Assembly: GCA_017964325.1 (NCBI GenBank) | Contig: JAGCSE010000168.1 | Location: 1-5,211 of the forward strand | Direction: 5' to 3' | DNA: 5,211 nucleotides | Origin: Victivallales bacterium | Lineage (GTDB): Bacteria; Verrucomicrobiota; Lentisphaeria; Oligosphaerales; Oligosphaeraceae | In this document: one piece after another, positions 1 through 5,211 of the stretch | Position numbering within the stretch: position 1 is the first letter of the stretch | Layout of the letters: every line of letters starts with the position of its first letter | The notes under the pieces: model-generated | Seen by the model: only the letters and a program-made list of their open reading frames with translations | Told to the model about the DNA's origin: nothing | Databases searched by the model: none | Translations under genes and position numbers: made by a program

Positions 1-681
1 ACGGCGCTGACGGCGCAGAATACGATGGGCGTACAGGGGATTTACTCCATTCCAGGCGAGTTCGTTGCAAAGCAGATTGACAGCGTGTTTGCGGACATTC
101 GGCCTGATGCCATCAAAATCGGCATGATGTCGAATGTGGAAATCATCGAAGCTGTTTCAGAACGCCTTAAACATTATGAATTTACGAATATCGTACTGGA
201 TCCTGTGATGGTCTCGACATCCCGCCATCGCTTGTTGGAACCATCCGCCGAAGAGGCGCTGATTCGCATCCTGCTGCCAATGGCGCGGATACTTACGCCA
301 AACTTGCCGGAAGCCATGGTGCTGGCCCATCGCGACGACATCACCAATCGTGAGGAAATGGTCGAAGCCGCAAAAGTCATTGCGACGGAAACTGGCGCGG
401 CAATTCTTGTAAAGGGCGGCCACTTAACGGATTGTGCCGATGATTTGTTGTATGATCACGGCGAAATCCATTGGTATTCCGCGCCGCGCATTGATACGGA
501 TAACACGCATGGAACGGGCTGTACGCTGTCGTCCGCCATCGCAAGCGAATTGGCACTTGGGCAGGATTTGGACAAGGCGGTCGCAAACGCGAAGGAATAC
601 ATCACAGGCGCGTTGCGCAATGATCCGCATCTTGGCCACGGAAACGGACCGCTGAATCATTGCTATTCAATTAACAATTAA
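1..681 (+). CDS. thiD: Hydroxymethylpyrimidine/phosphomethylpyrimidine kinase ThiD, 5'-truncated by the window edge
   Basis: ThiD phosphorylates 4-amino-5-hydroxymethyl-2-methylpyrimidine and then its monophosphate to the pyrophosphate used by ThiE in cytosolic thiamin biosynthesis. The frame is open from base 1 and reads 226 residues. It begins at TALTAQNT, which corresponds to about residue 39 of the E. coli protein, so the N-terminal ~38 residues lie outside the window. The ATG at 25 is internal and not the start. Visible hallmarks are KIGMM (window residues 36-40), the TPNLPEA segment, VKGGH (137-141) and the ribokinase-fold signature NTHGTGCTLS, with the anion-hole/catalytic Cys at window residue 174. 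The end LGHGNGPLNH matches the normal ThiD C-terminus. The last codons (S-I-N-N-stop) run into the CAATTAA array, which supplies the TAA. No U-tract terminator follows. ThiD activity cannot be told from a pyridoxal-kinase-like paralogue by sequence alone, but the match is close. Confidence 0.95.
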   Translation, partial: TALTAQNTMGVQGIYSIPGEFVAKQIDSVFADIRPDAIKIGMMSNVEIIEAVSERLKHYEFTNIVLDPVMVSTSRHRLLEPSAEEALIRILLPMARILTPNLPEAMVLAHRDDITNREEMVEAAKVIATETGAAILVKGGHLTDCADDLLYDHGEIHWYSAPRIDTDNTHGTGCTLSSAIASELALGQDLDKAVANAKEYITGALRNDPHLGHGNGPLNHCYSINN

Positions 682-793
682 CAATTAACAATTAACAATT
701 AACAATTAACAATTAACATTTCACAATTCACAATTCACAATTAACAATTCACAATTCACAATTCACAATTCACAATTTACAATTCACAATTCG
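668..793. repeat. Tandem heptamer array, 18 units of CAATT(A/C)A
   Basis: Eighteen 7-bp units are joined without gaps. The first seven (668-716) are exactly CAATTAA, then come one CATTTCA, two CAATTCA, one CAATTAA (738-744), four CAATTCA, one CAATTTA, one CAATTCA and a final CAATTCG. The plus strand has no G from 663 to 792, so a transcript of it could pair with itself only through A-U. Because 7 is not a multiple of 3, the CAATTAA block contains a TAA in every frame of both strands every 21 bp. The first two units encode the end of thiD and provide its stop. The split into an A-type left part and a mostly C-type right part suggests growth by local unit duplication. Function is unknown; short intergenic heptanucleotide repeats are known from cyanobacteria and other bacteria. 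Confidence 0.95.
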
Positions 794-834
794 CAGACGG
801 AACTCTCAAAAGTCTTCAAGTATGCGGATTTCAA

Positions 835-902
835 GCCCCATAGGGGCGACAGGAAGTAAGCCGTGGGTGCACCGCACGAGGAAACGCGGACGTGACCCAC
901 GG
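835..902. repeat. REP-like palindromic element with two hairpins
   Basis: Hairpin 1 is GCCCC (835-839), loop ATA, GGGGC (843-847). A 13-nt linker follows. Hairpin 2 is CCGTGGGT (861-868) paired perfectly with ACCCACGG (895-902), and its 26-nt interior can form a further CCGC/GCGG stem (872-875 with 886-889). A short GC-rich small-loop hairpin followed by a GTGGGT/ACCCAC-type stem with an inner stem resembles dispersed palindromic repeats that I recall from intergenic regions of Bacteroidetes and PVC genomes; that resemblance is memory, not a search. The element could also act as the 3' end of the thiD transcript, though no U-tract follows on the plus strand. Short open frames through it on both strands look spurious. 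Confidence 0.6.
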
Positions 903-989
903 TTAAGCAATACAATACATATAAACCGCGTTGGCTGTGGCAGGAACATTTGCCATATCGGAATTTTGAGAATTGTGTCTGAAGAGTTG

Positions 990-996
990 AAGGAAA
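990..996 (+). promoter_or_regulatory. Ribosome binding site of the GH36 gene
   Basis: AAGGAAA lies 7 nt before the ATG at 1004, a normal Shine-Dalgarno position. It supports 1004 as the start. The kinase gene downstream has no comparable site. Confidence 0.7.
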
Positions 997-1003
997 TAGG
1001 ACT

Positions 1004-3046
1004 ATGTCAAAGAAGAGTTTGAATCTGGCGTATGCGGAAAAGCTGTTCAAGGAAAAACTGATTGACGCGGAGAATCTGCCGATGTCGTTTGTCTATGATG
1101 GCAAGGCATATAAAGGATTGGGCAAGCTGATGAAACTTGATGAAAAAATGGCTGACACGCCAAACGGAGTTGCCGCGACGTTGCGATACAAACTTGATGA
1201 CATGGTTGTTGTGTCGCTGGAACTTGCGTTCAACGCGGAGTTCGGCGAGATGGAATACACCGTCTGGTTCGAGAACACGGGCAAGGCTCCGAGCAAGGTG
1301 CTTCGGGATGTCTATGTCATTGACACGGAAGTGACTGGAGATAATCCTATTTTGCGCGGCTGCCTCGGTGACCATGCGAATTTCTACGCGGCATACGAAC
1401 ATGATTTGAGCAAGGGAACGCAATTTTTCCGTTCGGACGGCGGCCGCGCCACGCACGTCGTCTTCCCGTATTTCGATTTTGTGCATGGCGACGGCGGCAC
1501 GCTGTTCGCTCTCGGATGGGCGGGAACATGGAATGCGATGTTCTCGCCGCAGGATGGCTTCGTGACGCTTAAGGCCCAGACATGCAACGATTTCAATGCC
1601 GTGCTGATGCCTGGCGAAAAGATGCGCACAGGACTGGTCGTGCTGCTGCCGTATAAAGGTCGCAACGCAGATGATGCCACCAACTTATGGCGCGAATGGT
1701 GGATGGCATGCAATATGCCGCGTGCCAATGCCCAGGGCGATCCCATCCTGCCATTTTCGACGAACTGCTGGGCAAGCGACACAGGGCTGCCCAATTCGGA
1801 CGGCAGCATTTCGGAACGCAATTTCACATGGAAGCCGACGTTGGATAAGATTCTCAAGGAGAACGTGAAGCCGACCTTCCGCTGGTTCGATGCGGGATGG
1901 TATTTCGATCCGGAAGGCAACACGGTTGAAAGCAACTGGTGGGGCACGATCGGCTCATGGGAATTGGATCGCGTGAAATGGCCTGGCAACAGCTTCCGCG
2001 AATCGAACGACGCCTGCCACGCGGTTGGTATGAAAGTTTTGGTATGGTTTGAACCGGAACGCGTTACGAATGTCCCCGCACTCGTAAAGAACTACGGCTA
2101 CAAGGCTGAATGGGCAATAGACAACGGTCGAGGCGTCATTACGAACAATCTCGGCAACGAAGAATGTCTGCAATGGACGATGGGACGCATCATCAAGATG
2201 ATGGACGAAAACGGCGTGGATTTGTTCCGTGAAGACAACAACAGCGATCCAGGCTCCTCATGGCCCGCTTTGGACAACGCGGAGAGCAGGGAATACGGCG
2301 TGCCGCGACGCGGAGTGAATGAAAACAAGTCGATTCAAGGCCATTATAAATTGTGGGACGGCATCATCGACTACTGTGGCAAGCATGGAAAATGCACGTT
2401 TGTGGATTCATGCGCGTCCGGCGGAGGCCGCAACGACATTGAATCCATGCGTCGTGGCATCCCGTTCATGCGCAGCGACTACGACCGCACGACGACGTCG
2501 ATGCGCCTTTCGATGACGGCCTCCTTCTGCAAGTGGATTCCCTTCCACGGCGCCTCGACAAAGGAGACGCAAGGGCAGTTGGAAAGTGCAAAGGGGCGCG
2601 GCAGCGACGAATACGTCAACCGTGTGTCGCTGCTGCCCGTCTATAACATTTCCGGCTATGATTTCACGCATAATCCAGAGATTGATTTCAACTTGCTGCG
2701 CCGGAACTTCGATGAATGGAAACGCTATAATTATCTGTTAACGCGTGACTTGTATGTACTAACACCATGGCATCACAATCTCGACCGCCTGGGCTGGACG
2801 GCGTTCGCCTACGATGCGCCCGAACGTGGCGAAAGCATCCTGCTGGTCTTTCGCATGGAGAGCTGCCGGACGGATACGTTCACGGCGAAACTGCCATTTG
2901 CGGAAAATGGTAAACGCTACGAACTGAAGAACATGGACACGGGCGAGACTGTAACGACGGCAGGAGAAAAGCTACGTCAGGAAGGTGTTGTTGTAACGCT
3001 CAATCATCCGCGTGCCAGCGCGTTGTTTGAGGTGAAAAAATTGTAG
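1004..3046 (+). CDS. GH36-family alpha-galactosidase (melibiase-type), cytoplasmic
   Basis: The 680-residue protein has the three-part GH36 architecture: an N-terminal beta-sandwich domain (about 1-245), a TIM-barrel catalytic domain (about 249-585) and a C-terminal beta domain (to 680). Barrel motifs in order are WFDAGW (294-299), WFEPERV (348-354), FREDNNSDP (408-416), DSCASGGGRND (468-478) and RSDYD (490-494). By family knowledge, Asp411 in the RED motif is the likely nucleophile and Asp492 in the SD motif the acid/base of a retaining mechanism. The motif pattern fits the bacterial GH36 branch with YRQDFN and RSDY rather than the KWD/SDNTD type. There is no signal peptide, so it probably acts inside the cell on imported alpha-galactosides. 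Substrate cannot be fixed from sequence: melibiose/raffinose-type galactosides are likeliest, alpha-N-acetylgalactosaminides possible. It ends at a TAG, with a second in-frame TAG four codons later. No transporter or other sugar gene is adjacent. Confidence 0.9.
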   Translation: MSKKSLNLAYAEKLFKEKLIDAENLPMSFVYDGKAYKGLGKLMKLDEKMADTPNGVAATLRYKLDDMVVVSLELAFNAEFGEMEYTVWFENTGKAPSKVLRDVYVIDTEVTGDNPILRGCLGDHANFYAAYEHDLSKGTQFFRSDGGRATHVVFPYFDFVHGDGGTLFALGWAGTWNAMFSPQDGFVTLKAQTCNDFNAVLMPGEKMRTGLVVLLPYKGRNADDATNLWREWWMACNMPRANAQGDPILPFSTNCWASDTGLPNSDGSISERNFTWKPTLDKILKENVKPTFRWFDAGWYFDPEGNTVESNWWGTIGSWELDRVKWPGNSFRESNDACHAVGMKVLVWFEPERVTNVPALVKNYGYKAEWAIDNGRGVITNNLGNEECLQWTMGRIIKMMDENGVDLFREDNNSDPGSSWPALDNAESREYGVPRRGVNENKSIQGHYKLWDGIIDYCGKHGKCTFVDSCASGGGRNDIESMRRGIPFMRSDYDRTTTSMRLSMTASFCKWIPFHGASTKETQGQLESAKGRGSDEYVNRVSLLPVYNISGYDFTHNPEIDFNLLRRNFDEWKRYNYLLTRDLYVLTPWHHNLDRLGWTAFAYDAPERGESILLVFRMESCRTDTFTAKLPFAENGKRYELKNMDTGETVTTAGEKLRQEGVVVTLNHPRASALFEVKKL

Positions 3047-3103
3047 AGTATTGGGATATAGGTACTACAGATTTCTTGGAGTGCCCATTGGCCGTAACCA
3101 AAG

Positions 3104-3159
3104 TGGTTAGTGGCTAGTGGCAGAATGACGTGAGACGTGAGAAGATTAGACGATTAGGC
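3104..3159. repeat. Cluster of short tandem repeats of period 7 and 8
   Basis: Three unrelated units lie side by side. TGGTTAG and TGGCTAG are tandem heptamers (3104-3117), and a partial third TGGCAGA follows; read in another phase, TAGTGGC is repeated exactly (3108-3121). GACGTGA is repeated exactly (3127-3140). GATTAGAC/GATTAGGC is an octamer pair (3144-3159). Copy numbers are low, but three tandem pairs in 56 bp are unlikely by chance. They differ in sequence from the CAATT(A/C)A array near thiD, while two of them share its 7-bp period. Confidence 0.65.
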
Positions 3160-3170
3160 AGCAGGAGAAC

Positions 3171-3208
3171 AAAAAAACAGACGGTGGCGGCATGAATATG
3201 CGGTCTGT
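3171..3208 (-). terminator. Possible Rho-independent terminator on the minus strand
   Basis: Outer stem ACAGAC (3177-3182) pairs with GTCTGT (3203-3208); an inner stem GCAT/ATGC (3190-3193 with 3198-3201) is offset by a 7-nt bulge. On the minus strand the hairpin runs directly into a stretch of seven U. On the plus strand there is no U-tract. No gene on the minus strand would use it, so it may be fortuitous or may stop antisense transcripts from the kinase region. Confidence 0.3.
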
Positions 3209-3212
3209 CAGA

Positions 3213-3239
3213 TTGAAATAATGACTAAAGTAGTATAAT
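3213..3239 (+). promoter_or_regulatory. Sigma70-type promoter candidate for the kinase gene
   Basis: An exact -10 box TATAAT (3234-3239) sits in an AT-rich stretch that continues to about 3251. The best -35 is TTGAAA (3213-3218), 15 bp away, shorter than the usual 17. Transcription would start near 3246, leaving a leader of about 105 nt before the ATG at 3351. It is the only good box in the intergenic region and points to the kinase being transcribed separately. Confidence 0.5.
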
Positions 3240-3324
3240 GTAATATATATAGGAATGAAAGGCTTTTGCGCCAATGATGGCGAGGAAGCATTGCCGAACA
3301 ACAGAATCAAGCACAAATCCTAAA

Positions 3325-3349
3325 GCACGGCATGACGGTACGCCTGTGC
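3325..3349 (+). promoter_or_regulatory. Hairpin abutting the kinase start codon
   Basis: GCACGGC (3325-3331) pairs with GCC-T-GTGC (3342-3349): seven base pairs with one bulged T and a 10-nt loop. It ends two bases before the ATG and occupies the place of a Shine-Dalgarno site, which is absent. It could limit initiation or be incidental. Folding is by eye only. Confidence 0.3.
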
Positions 3350-3350
3350 C

Positions 3351-5135
3351 ATGACTGAACCGCATTCACATACTGATACTGATTTGGAAAACGATGATTC
3401 CATGCAGCGCCCGGTTCCGCCTTCGACAGGGGAAAACGGGACGGATGATCACGCCCATGACGAGAATAGCCGGATGGACGACAGCGCTTCCGATGGAGCC
3501 GATCATGAAATAGGTGCCACACCATTCTCGCAGGAGGAAAGCGGGACGGAAGATCACAGCGACATCGCAGATAAGATCAAAGTTGGCAGCCGTCTTGTGA
3601 GAAACCGTTACAAGGTCTTGGAATGCAAGCATGGAGGAATGGGAGTCGTCTATAAGTGCGAAGACACTTATACGGACAATTCCATCATGGCGTTGAAGAC
3701 CGTGCAGATGGAAGGCGGGATGACCGAGAGGGATGTGCGGCGGATGCAGTGGAATTTCAAGATGGTCCACGGTTTGACACACGACCACATCGTCCAAGTG
3801 AACACGTTGGAGTTTGACAAGGCGCGAGAACGGTGGTTTTTGGCGATGGACTGGGTTGACGGGGAGGATTTGGATTCGCTTTTGGGAAGACGGCGCAATG
3901 AGGGCAATCCGCTTCCCGTAGAGGATATCGTCCGTATTTTGCGTCAGACGGCGGAGGCTTTGGATTATGCCCACAACAAGAAGGGCGGGCGGGTCATCCA
4001 TCGCGACGTGAAATGCGCGAATATCATGGTGAAGCCTGACGGCGATGCGATGCTCATCGATTTCGGAATCGCCAAACGCGCTCATACTGTCATCGTGAAG
4101 ACTTCTTCTAACGGCGAGCATTTGACGACGATGACGACGACGACAGGAGATGGCTTGGTTTCGACAGTCAATCCGTTTGCGGGCACCCCCGCCTATCAGT
4201 CGCCCGAGCAGTGGGAGGGAAAGGACGCCACCGCGTCTTCCGACGAGTATTCGCTGGCGGTGACTGCGTATCGCTGCCTGTCTGGCCATCTTCCGTTTGT
4301 GAGTTCTAATCAAGGCCAATTGCAGGAACTTGTGCTCCATTCGCCGATGCCTGAAACGAAACTGATTTCGCCTGAGGCGAACACCGTTTTGTCGAAGGGG
4401 ATGGCGAAGAATCCGAAGGAGCGTTATGAAAGCTGCACGAGATTTGTCGATGAATTGGAAAGGGCGTTGAAGATCGCCGTTGTGCCGTCTCAACCGCCGC
4501 CGCCTGTCACCGAAGACGAGTTCTACCTATATCTGGATGGCGTCAGCGATAGATTTGAGGAATGCAAGAAGCGGGATTGGGAGCGGGGGCAGACGTTTGG
4601 CGAGCATCTTGACAGCATGACGAGAAACTGGAATGCGGGCTCCAATGCCCGTGCGGATCACAATTATCAGGTGGCGTACAGGTTTTTGCAGAAAGTCGAG
4701 GCCGATTTGCAGTGGCTCGAACGAAGTGAGCCTTTGCGGACGGCTGCGGCCGAGGCGCGCGCGAAAGCCGTGAAGACGCGGGATGAAATTGTATCCATGA
4801 AGCCAGAACTATATGCGAAAGAGGCATTTGAGACGGCGGAACGTATGCGGGTGGAAGCGGAGCGGCAGTTTGAGTCCGGCGTGTTCGAGATGTCGTCTGC
4901 TGGATTTGACGCCGCCGCCGCCGCTTTTGCCGATGCGGGGCGAGTCGCATTTGACGAGCATGTCCGCCAATTGGAGGAACGGATATCGGAATCCGTTGCG
5001 GGGATGCGTTTCGACGATGCGATGGAGGCCGTCCGTGAATTGTCCGTCTTGGATGACGCGAAAGGACGCCGGCGGGAGGAGGAGGTCAAGACCACCAAGG
5101 AGGCGCAGATCAATCGTTTGGAGAAGGCCATTTAG
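3351..5135 (+). CDS. Eukaryotic-like Ser/Thr protein kinase with helical repeat region, interrupted by an amber codon
   Basis: The frame encodes 594 residues before TAG. Residues 1-75 are acidic and His/Asp/Ser-rich, probably disordered. The kinase domain spans about 86-372: glycine loop HGGMGVVYK (94-102), ATP-binding Lys116, HRDVKCAN with Asp219, Lys221 and Asn224, DFG at 237-239, a long Thr-rich activation segment, GTPAYQSPE (278-286), Asp298 in DEYSLAV and the closing KNPKERY (353-359). Catalytic-loop and metal-binding residues are intact. Two positions are atypical: Lys93 replaces the first loop glycine, and Asn135 lies where the C-helix Glu is expected. A proline linker (QPPPP, 381-385) leads to an Ala/Glu-rich helical region with a 49-residue repeat. 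No membrane segment is seen. Stops at 3321 and 3333 bound the frame upstream; ATG 3351 is the first start, though Met18 (3402) is possible. Similar proteins, as I recall, are kinases with extra C-terminal domains, so the full protein is probably longer. Targets are unknown. Confidence 0.85.
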   Translation: MTEPHSHTDTDLENDDSMQRPVPPSTGENGTDDHAHDENSRMDDSASDGADHEIGATPFSQEESGTEDHSDIADKIKVGSRLVRNRYKVLECKHGGMGVVYKCEDTYTDNSIMALKTVQMEGGMTERDVRRMQWNFKMVHGLTHDHIVQVNTLEFDKARERWFLAMDWVDGEDLDSLLGRRRNEGNPLPVEDIVRILRQTAEALDYAHNKKGGRVIHRDVKCANIMVKPDGDAMLIDFGIAKRAHTVIVKTSSNGEHLTTMTTTTGDGLVSTVNPFAGTPAYQSPEQWEGKDATASSDEYSLAVTAYRCLSGHLPFVSSNQGQLQELVLHSPMPETKLISPEANTVLSKGMAKNPKERYESCTRFVDELERALKIAVVPSQPPPPVTEDEFYLYLDGVSDRFEECKKRDWERGQTFGEHLDSMTRNWNAGSNARADHNYQVAYRFLQKVEADLQWLERSEPLRTAAAEARAKAVKTRDEIVSMKPELYAKEAFETAERMRVEAERQFESGVFEMSSAGFDAAAAAFADAGRVAFDEHVRQLEERISESVAGMRFDDAMEAVRELSVLDDAKGRRREEEVKTTKEAQINRLEKAI

Positions 5136-5211
5136 GATGAGGTGGAGCAGGCGAATTTCACTGCGGTGCAAGTTCTTCTGGATGAATTGAAGTTGATTGA
5201 CCAGGAGGATG
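5133..5211 (+). pseudogene. Amber codon and in-frame continuation of the kinase gene, running off the window
   Basis: After TAG (5133-5135) the same frame stays open to the window end for 25 further codons. Its product is like the preceding one: DEVEQANF, then a segment ending DELKLIDQED. Residues 589 to 619, counting the stop as 595, align without gaps to residues 540-570, with identical Leu, Glu, Ile, Val, Phe, Glu-Leu and Asp at matching places; the stop falls opposite Ser546 (TCG, one base from TAG). The downstream bases therefore look like part of the same gene. Explanations are a nonsense mutation, a sequencing error, or readthrough. A separate coupled gene starting at GTG 5142 is possible but less likely. 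Confidence 0.65.

Larger units (their letters stand above)
682..1003. other. Intergenic region between thiD and the GH36 gene
   Basis: This 322-bp gap holds the remainder of the heptamer array (to 793), the two-hairpin element (835-902) and about 100 bp leading to the next gene. The last part contains a weak inverted repeat TGGCA/TGCCA (938-942 with 951-955, 8-nt loop) and the ribosome binding site at 990-996. I see no convincing sigma70 promoter: TTGGCT (931-936) and CATATC (954-959) are 17 bp apart but both match poorly. No tRNA or credible small gene is visible. Confidence 0.7.
3047..3350. other. Intergenic region between the GH36 gene and the kinase gene
   Basis: These 304 bp have no credible gene. 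Left part: an inverted repeat TAACCA-AAG-TGGTTA (3095-3109) followed by short tandem repeats up to 3159. Middle: an A7 run and a hairpin that is terminator-like only on the minus strand (3171-3208). Right part: an AT-rich promoter candidate (3213-3239), a small CGCC/GGCG hairpin (3269-3272 with 3279-3282) and a stronger hairpin just before the kinase start (3325-3349). No plus-strand terminator with a U-tract is visible after the GH36 stop. Confidence 0.7.

Noticed and set aside
668..793. CRISPR array
   Set aside because: Units are 7 bp with no spacers and no cas gene is nearby.
784..1050. Short open frames on both strands through the two-hairpin element (also 822-1022 plus)
   Set aside because: They read across palindromes and the GH36 start. 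Frames of this kind in REP-like repeats are typically spurious.
1384..1989. 201-codon minus-strand open frame inside the GH36 gene
   Set aside because: Antisense shadow of a clear enzyme gene, with no start signal or recognisable domain.
3095..3109. TAACCA-AAG-TGGTTA hairpin as the GH36 terminator
   Set aside because: The stem is only 6 bp and AT-rich, the loop has 3 nt, and no U-tract follows.
3366..4493. Long 375-codon open frame on the minus strand opposite the kinase
   Set aside because: It lies opposite the kinase domain, whose motifs are unmistakable on the plus strand. The product is Arg/His-rich with no recognisable motif, as expected for a codon shadow.
5133..5135. Genetic code with TAG read as an amino acid
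   Set aside because: The GH36 gene ends at TAG right at its natural C-terminus (FEVKKL), followed by non-coding sequence with more stops. Locus-specific readthrough remains open.
1..5135. Single operon thiD-GH36-kinase
   Set aside because: Same strand, but gaps are over 300 bp, are full of repeats, and a good promoter candidate precedes the kinase. Functions are unrelated.
5138..5190. New short gene starting at ATG 5138
   Set aside because: It gives only 17 codons in another frame, with a basic product lacking features; the kinase frame is the one with repeat similarity.

Overview
The window is bacterial, with three protein-coding genes, all on the plus strand and separated by two repeat-rich intergenic regions. 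In order they are the 3' part of thiD (thiamin pyrimidine kinase), a complete GH36/melibiase-type alpha-galactosidase, and a large eukaryotic-like Ser/Thr protein kinase. The kinase frame is interrupted by an amber codon close to the right edge. The gene mix, weak Shine-Dalgarno use and intergenic short-period repeats suggest a carbohydrate-degrading gut or rumen bacterium of the PVC group (Lentisphaerota/Kiritimatiellota-like). This placement rests on overall impression, not on a marker gene.

Layout. 1-681: thiD without its first ~38 codons; its last three codons and its stop lie in a tandem heptamer array. 668-793: 18 consecutive 7-bp units of consensus CAATT(A/C)A, with no G on the plus strand before the last base. 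835-902: a two-hairpin palindromic element that looks like a dispersed REP-like repeat. 1004-3046: GH36 enzyme with a good ribosome binding site, no signal peptide and the expected catalytic aspartates. 3047-3350: a non-coding region with two short tandem heptamer pairs of unrelated sequence, an octamer pair, an orphan minus-strand terminator-like hairpin, an exact TATAAT box and a hairpin abutting the kinase start. 3351-5135: kinase with acidic N-terminus, kinase domain, proline linker and a helical repeat region. 5136-5211: coding-like sequence in the same frame after the TAG.

The genes do not form an obvious pathway. ThiD serves thiamin synthesis, the GH36 enzyme would release galactose from intracellular oligosaccharides, and the kinase is a signalling protein. 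The two wide gaps (322 and 304 bp) and the separate promoter candidate argue for independent transcription rather than one operon.

The most noteworthy observations are: (a) the TAG at 5133-5135 falls in the middle of the second copy of a 49-residue repeat that aligns without gaps to the first copy, so the gene is probably disrupted or read through rather than ended there; (b) tandem repeats of period 7 but of unrelated sequence occupy both intergenic regions; (c) the heptamer array supplies the thiD stop codon.
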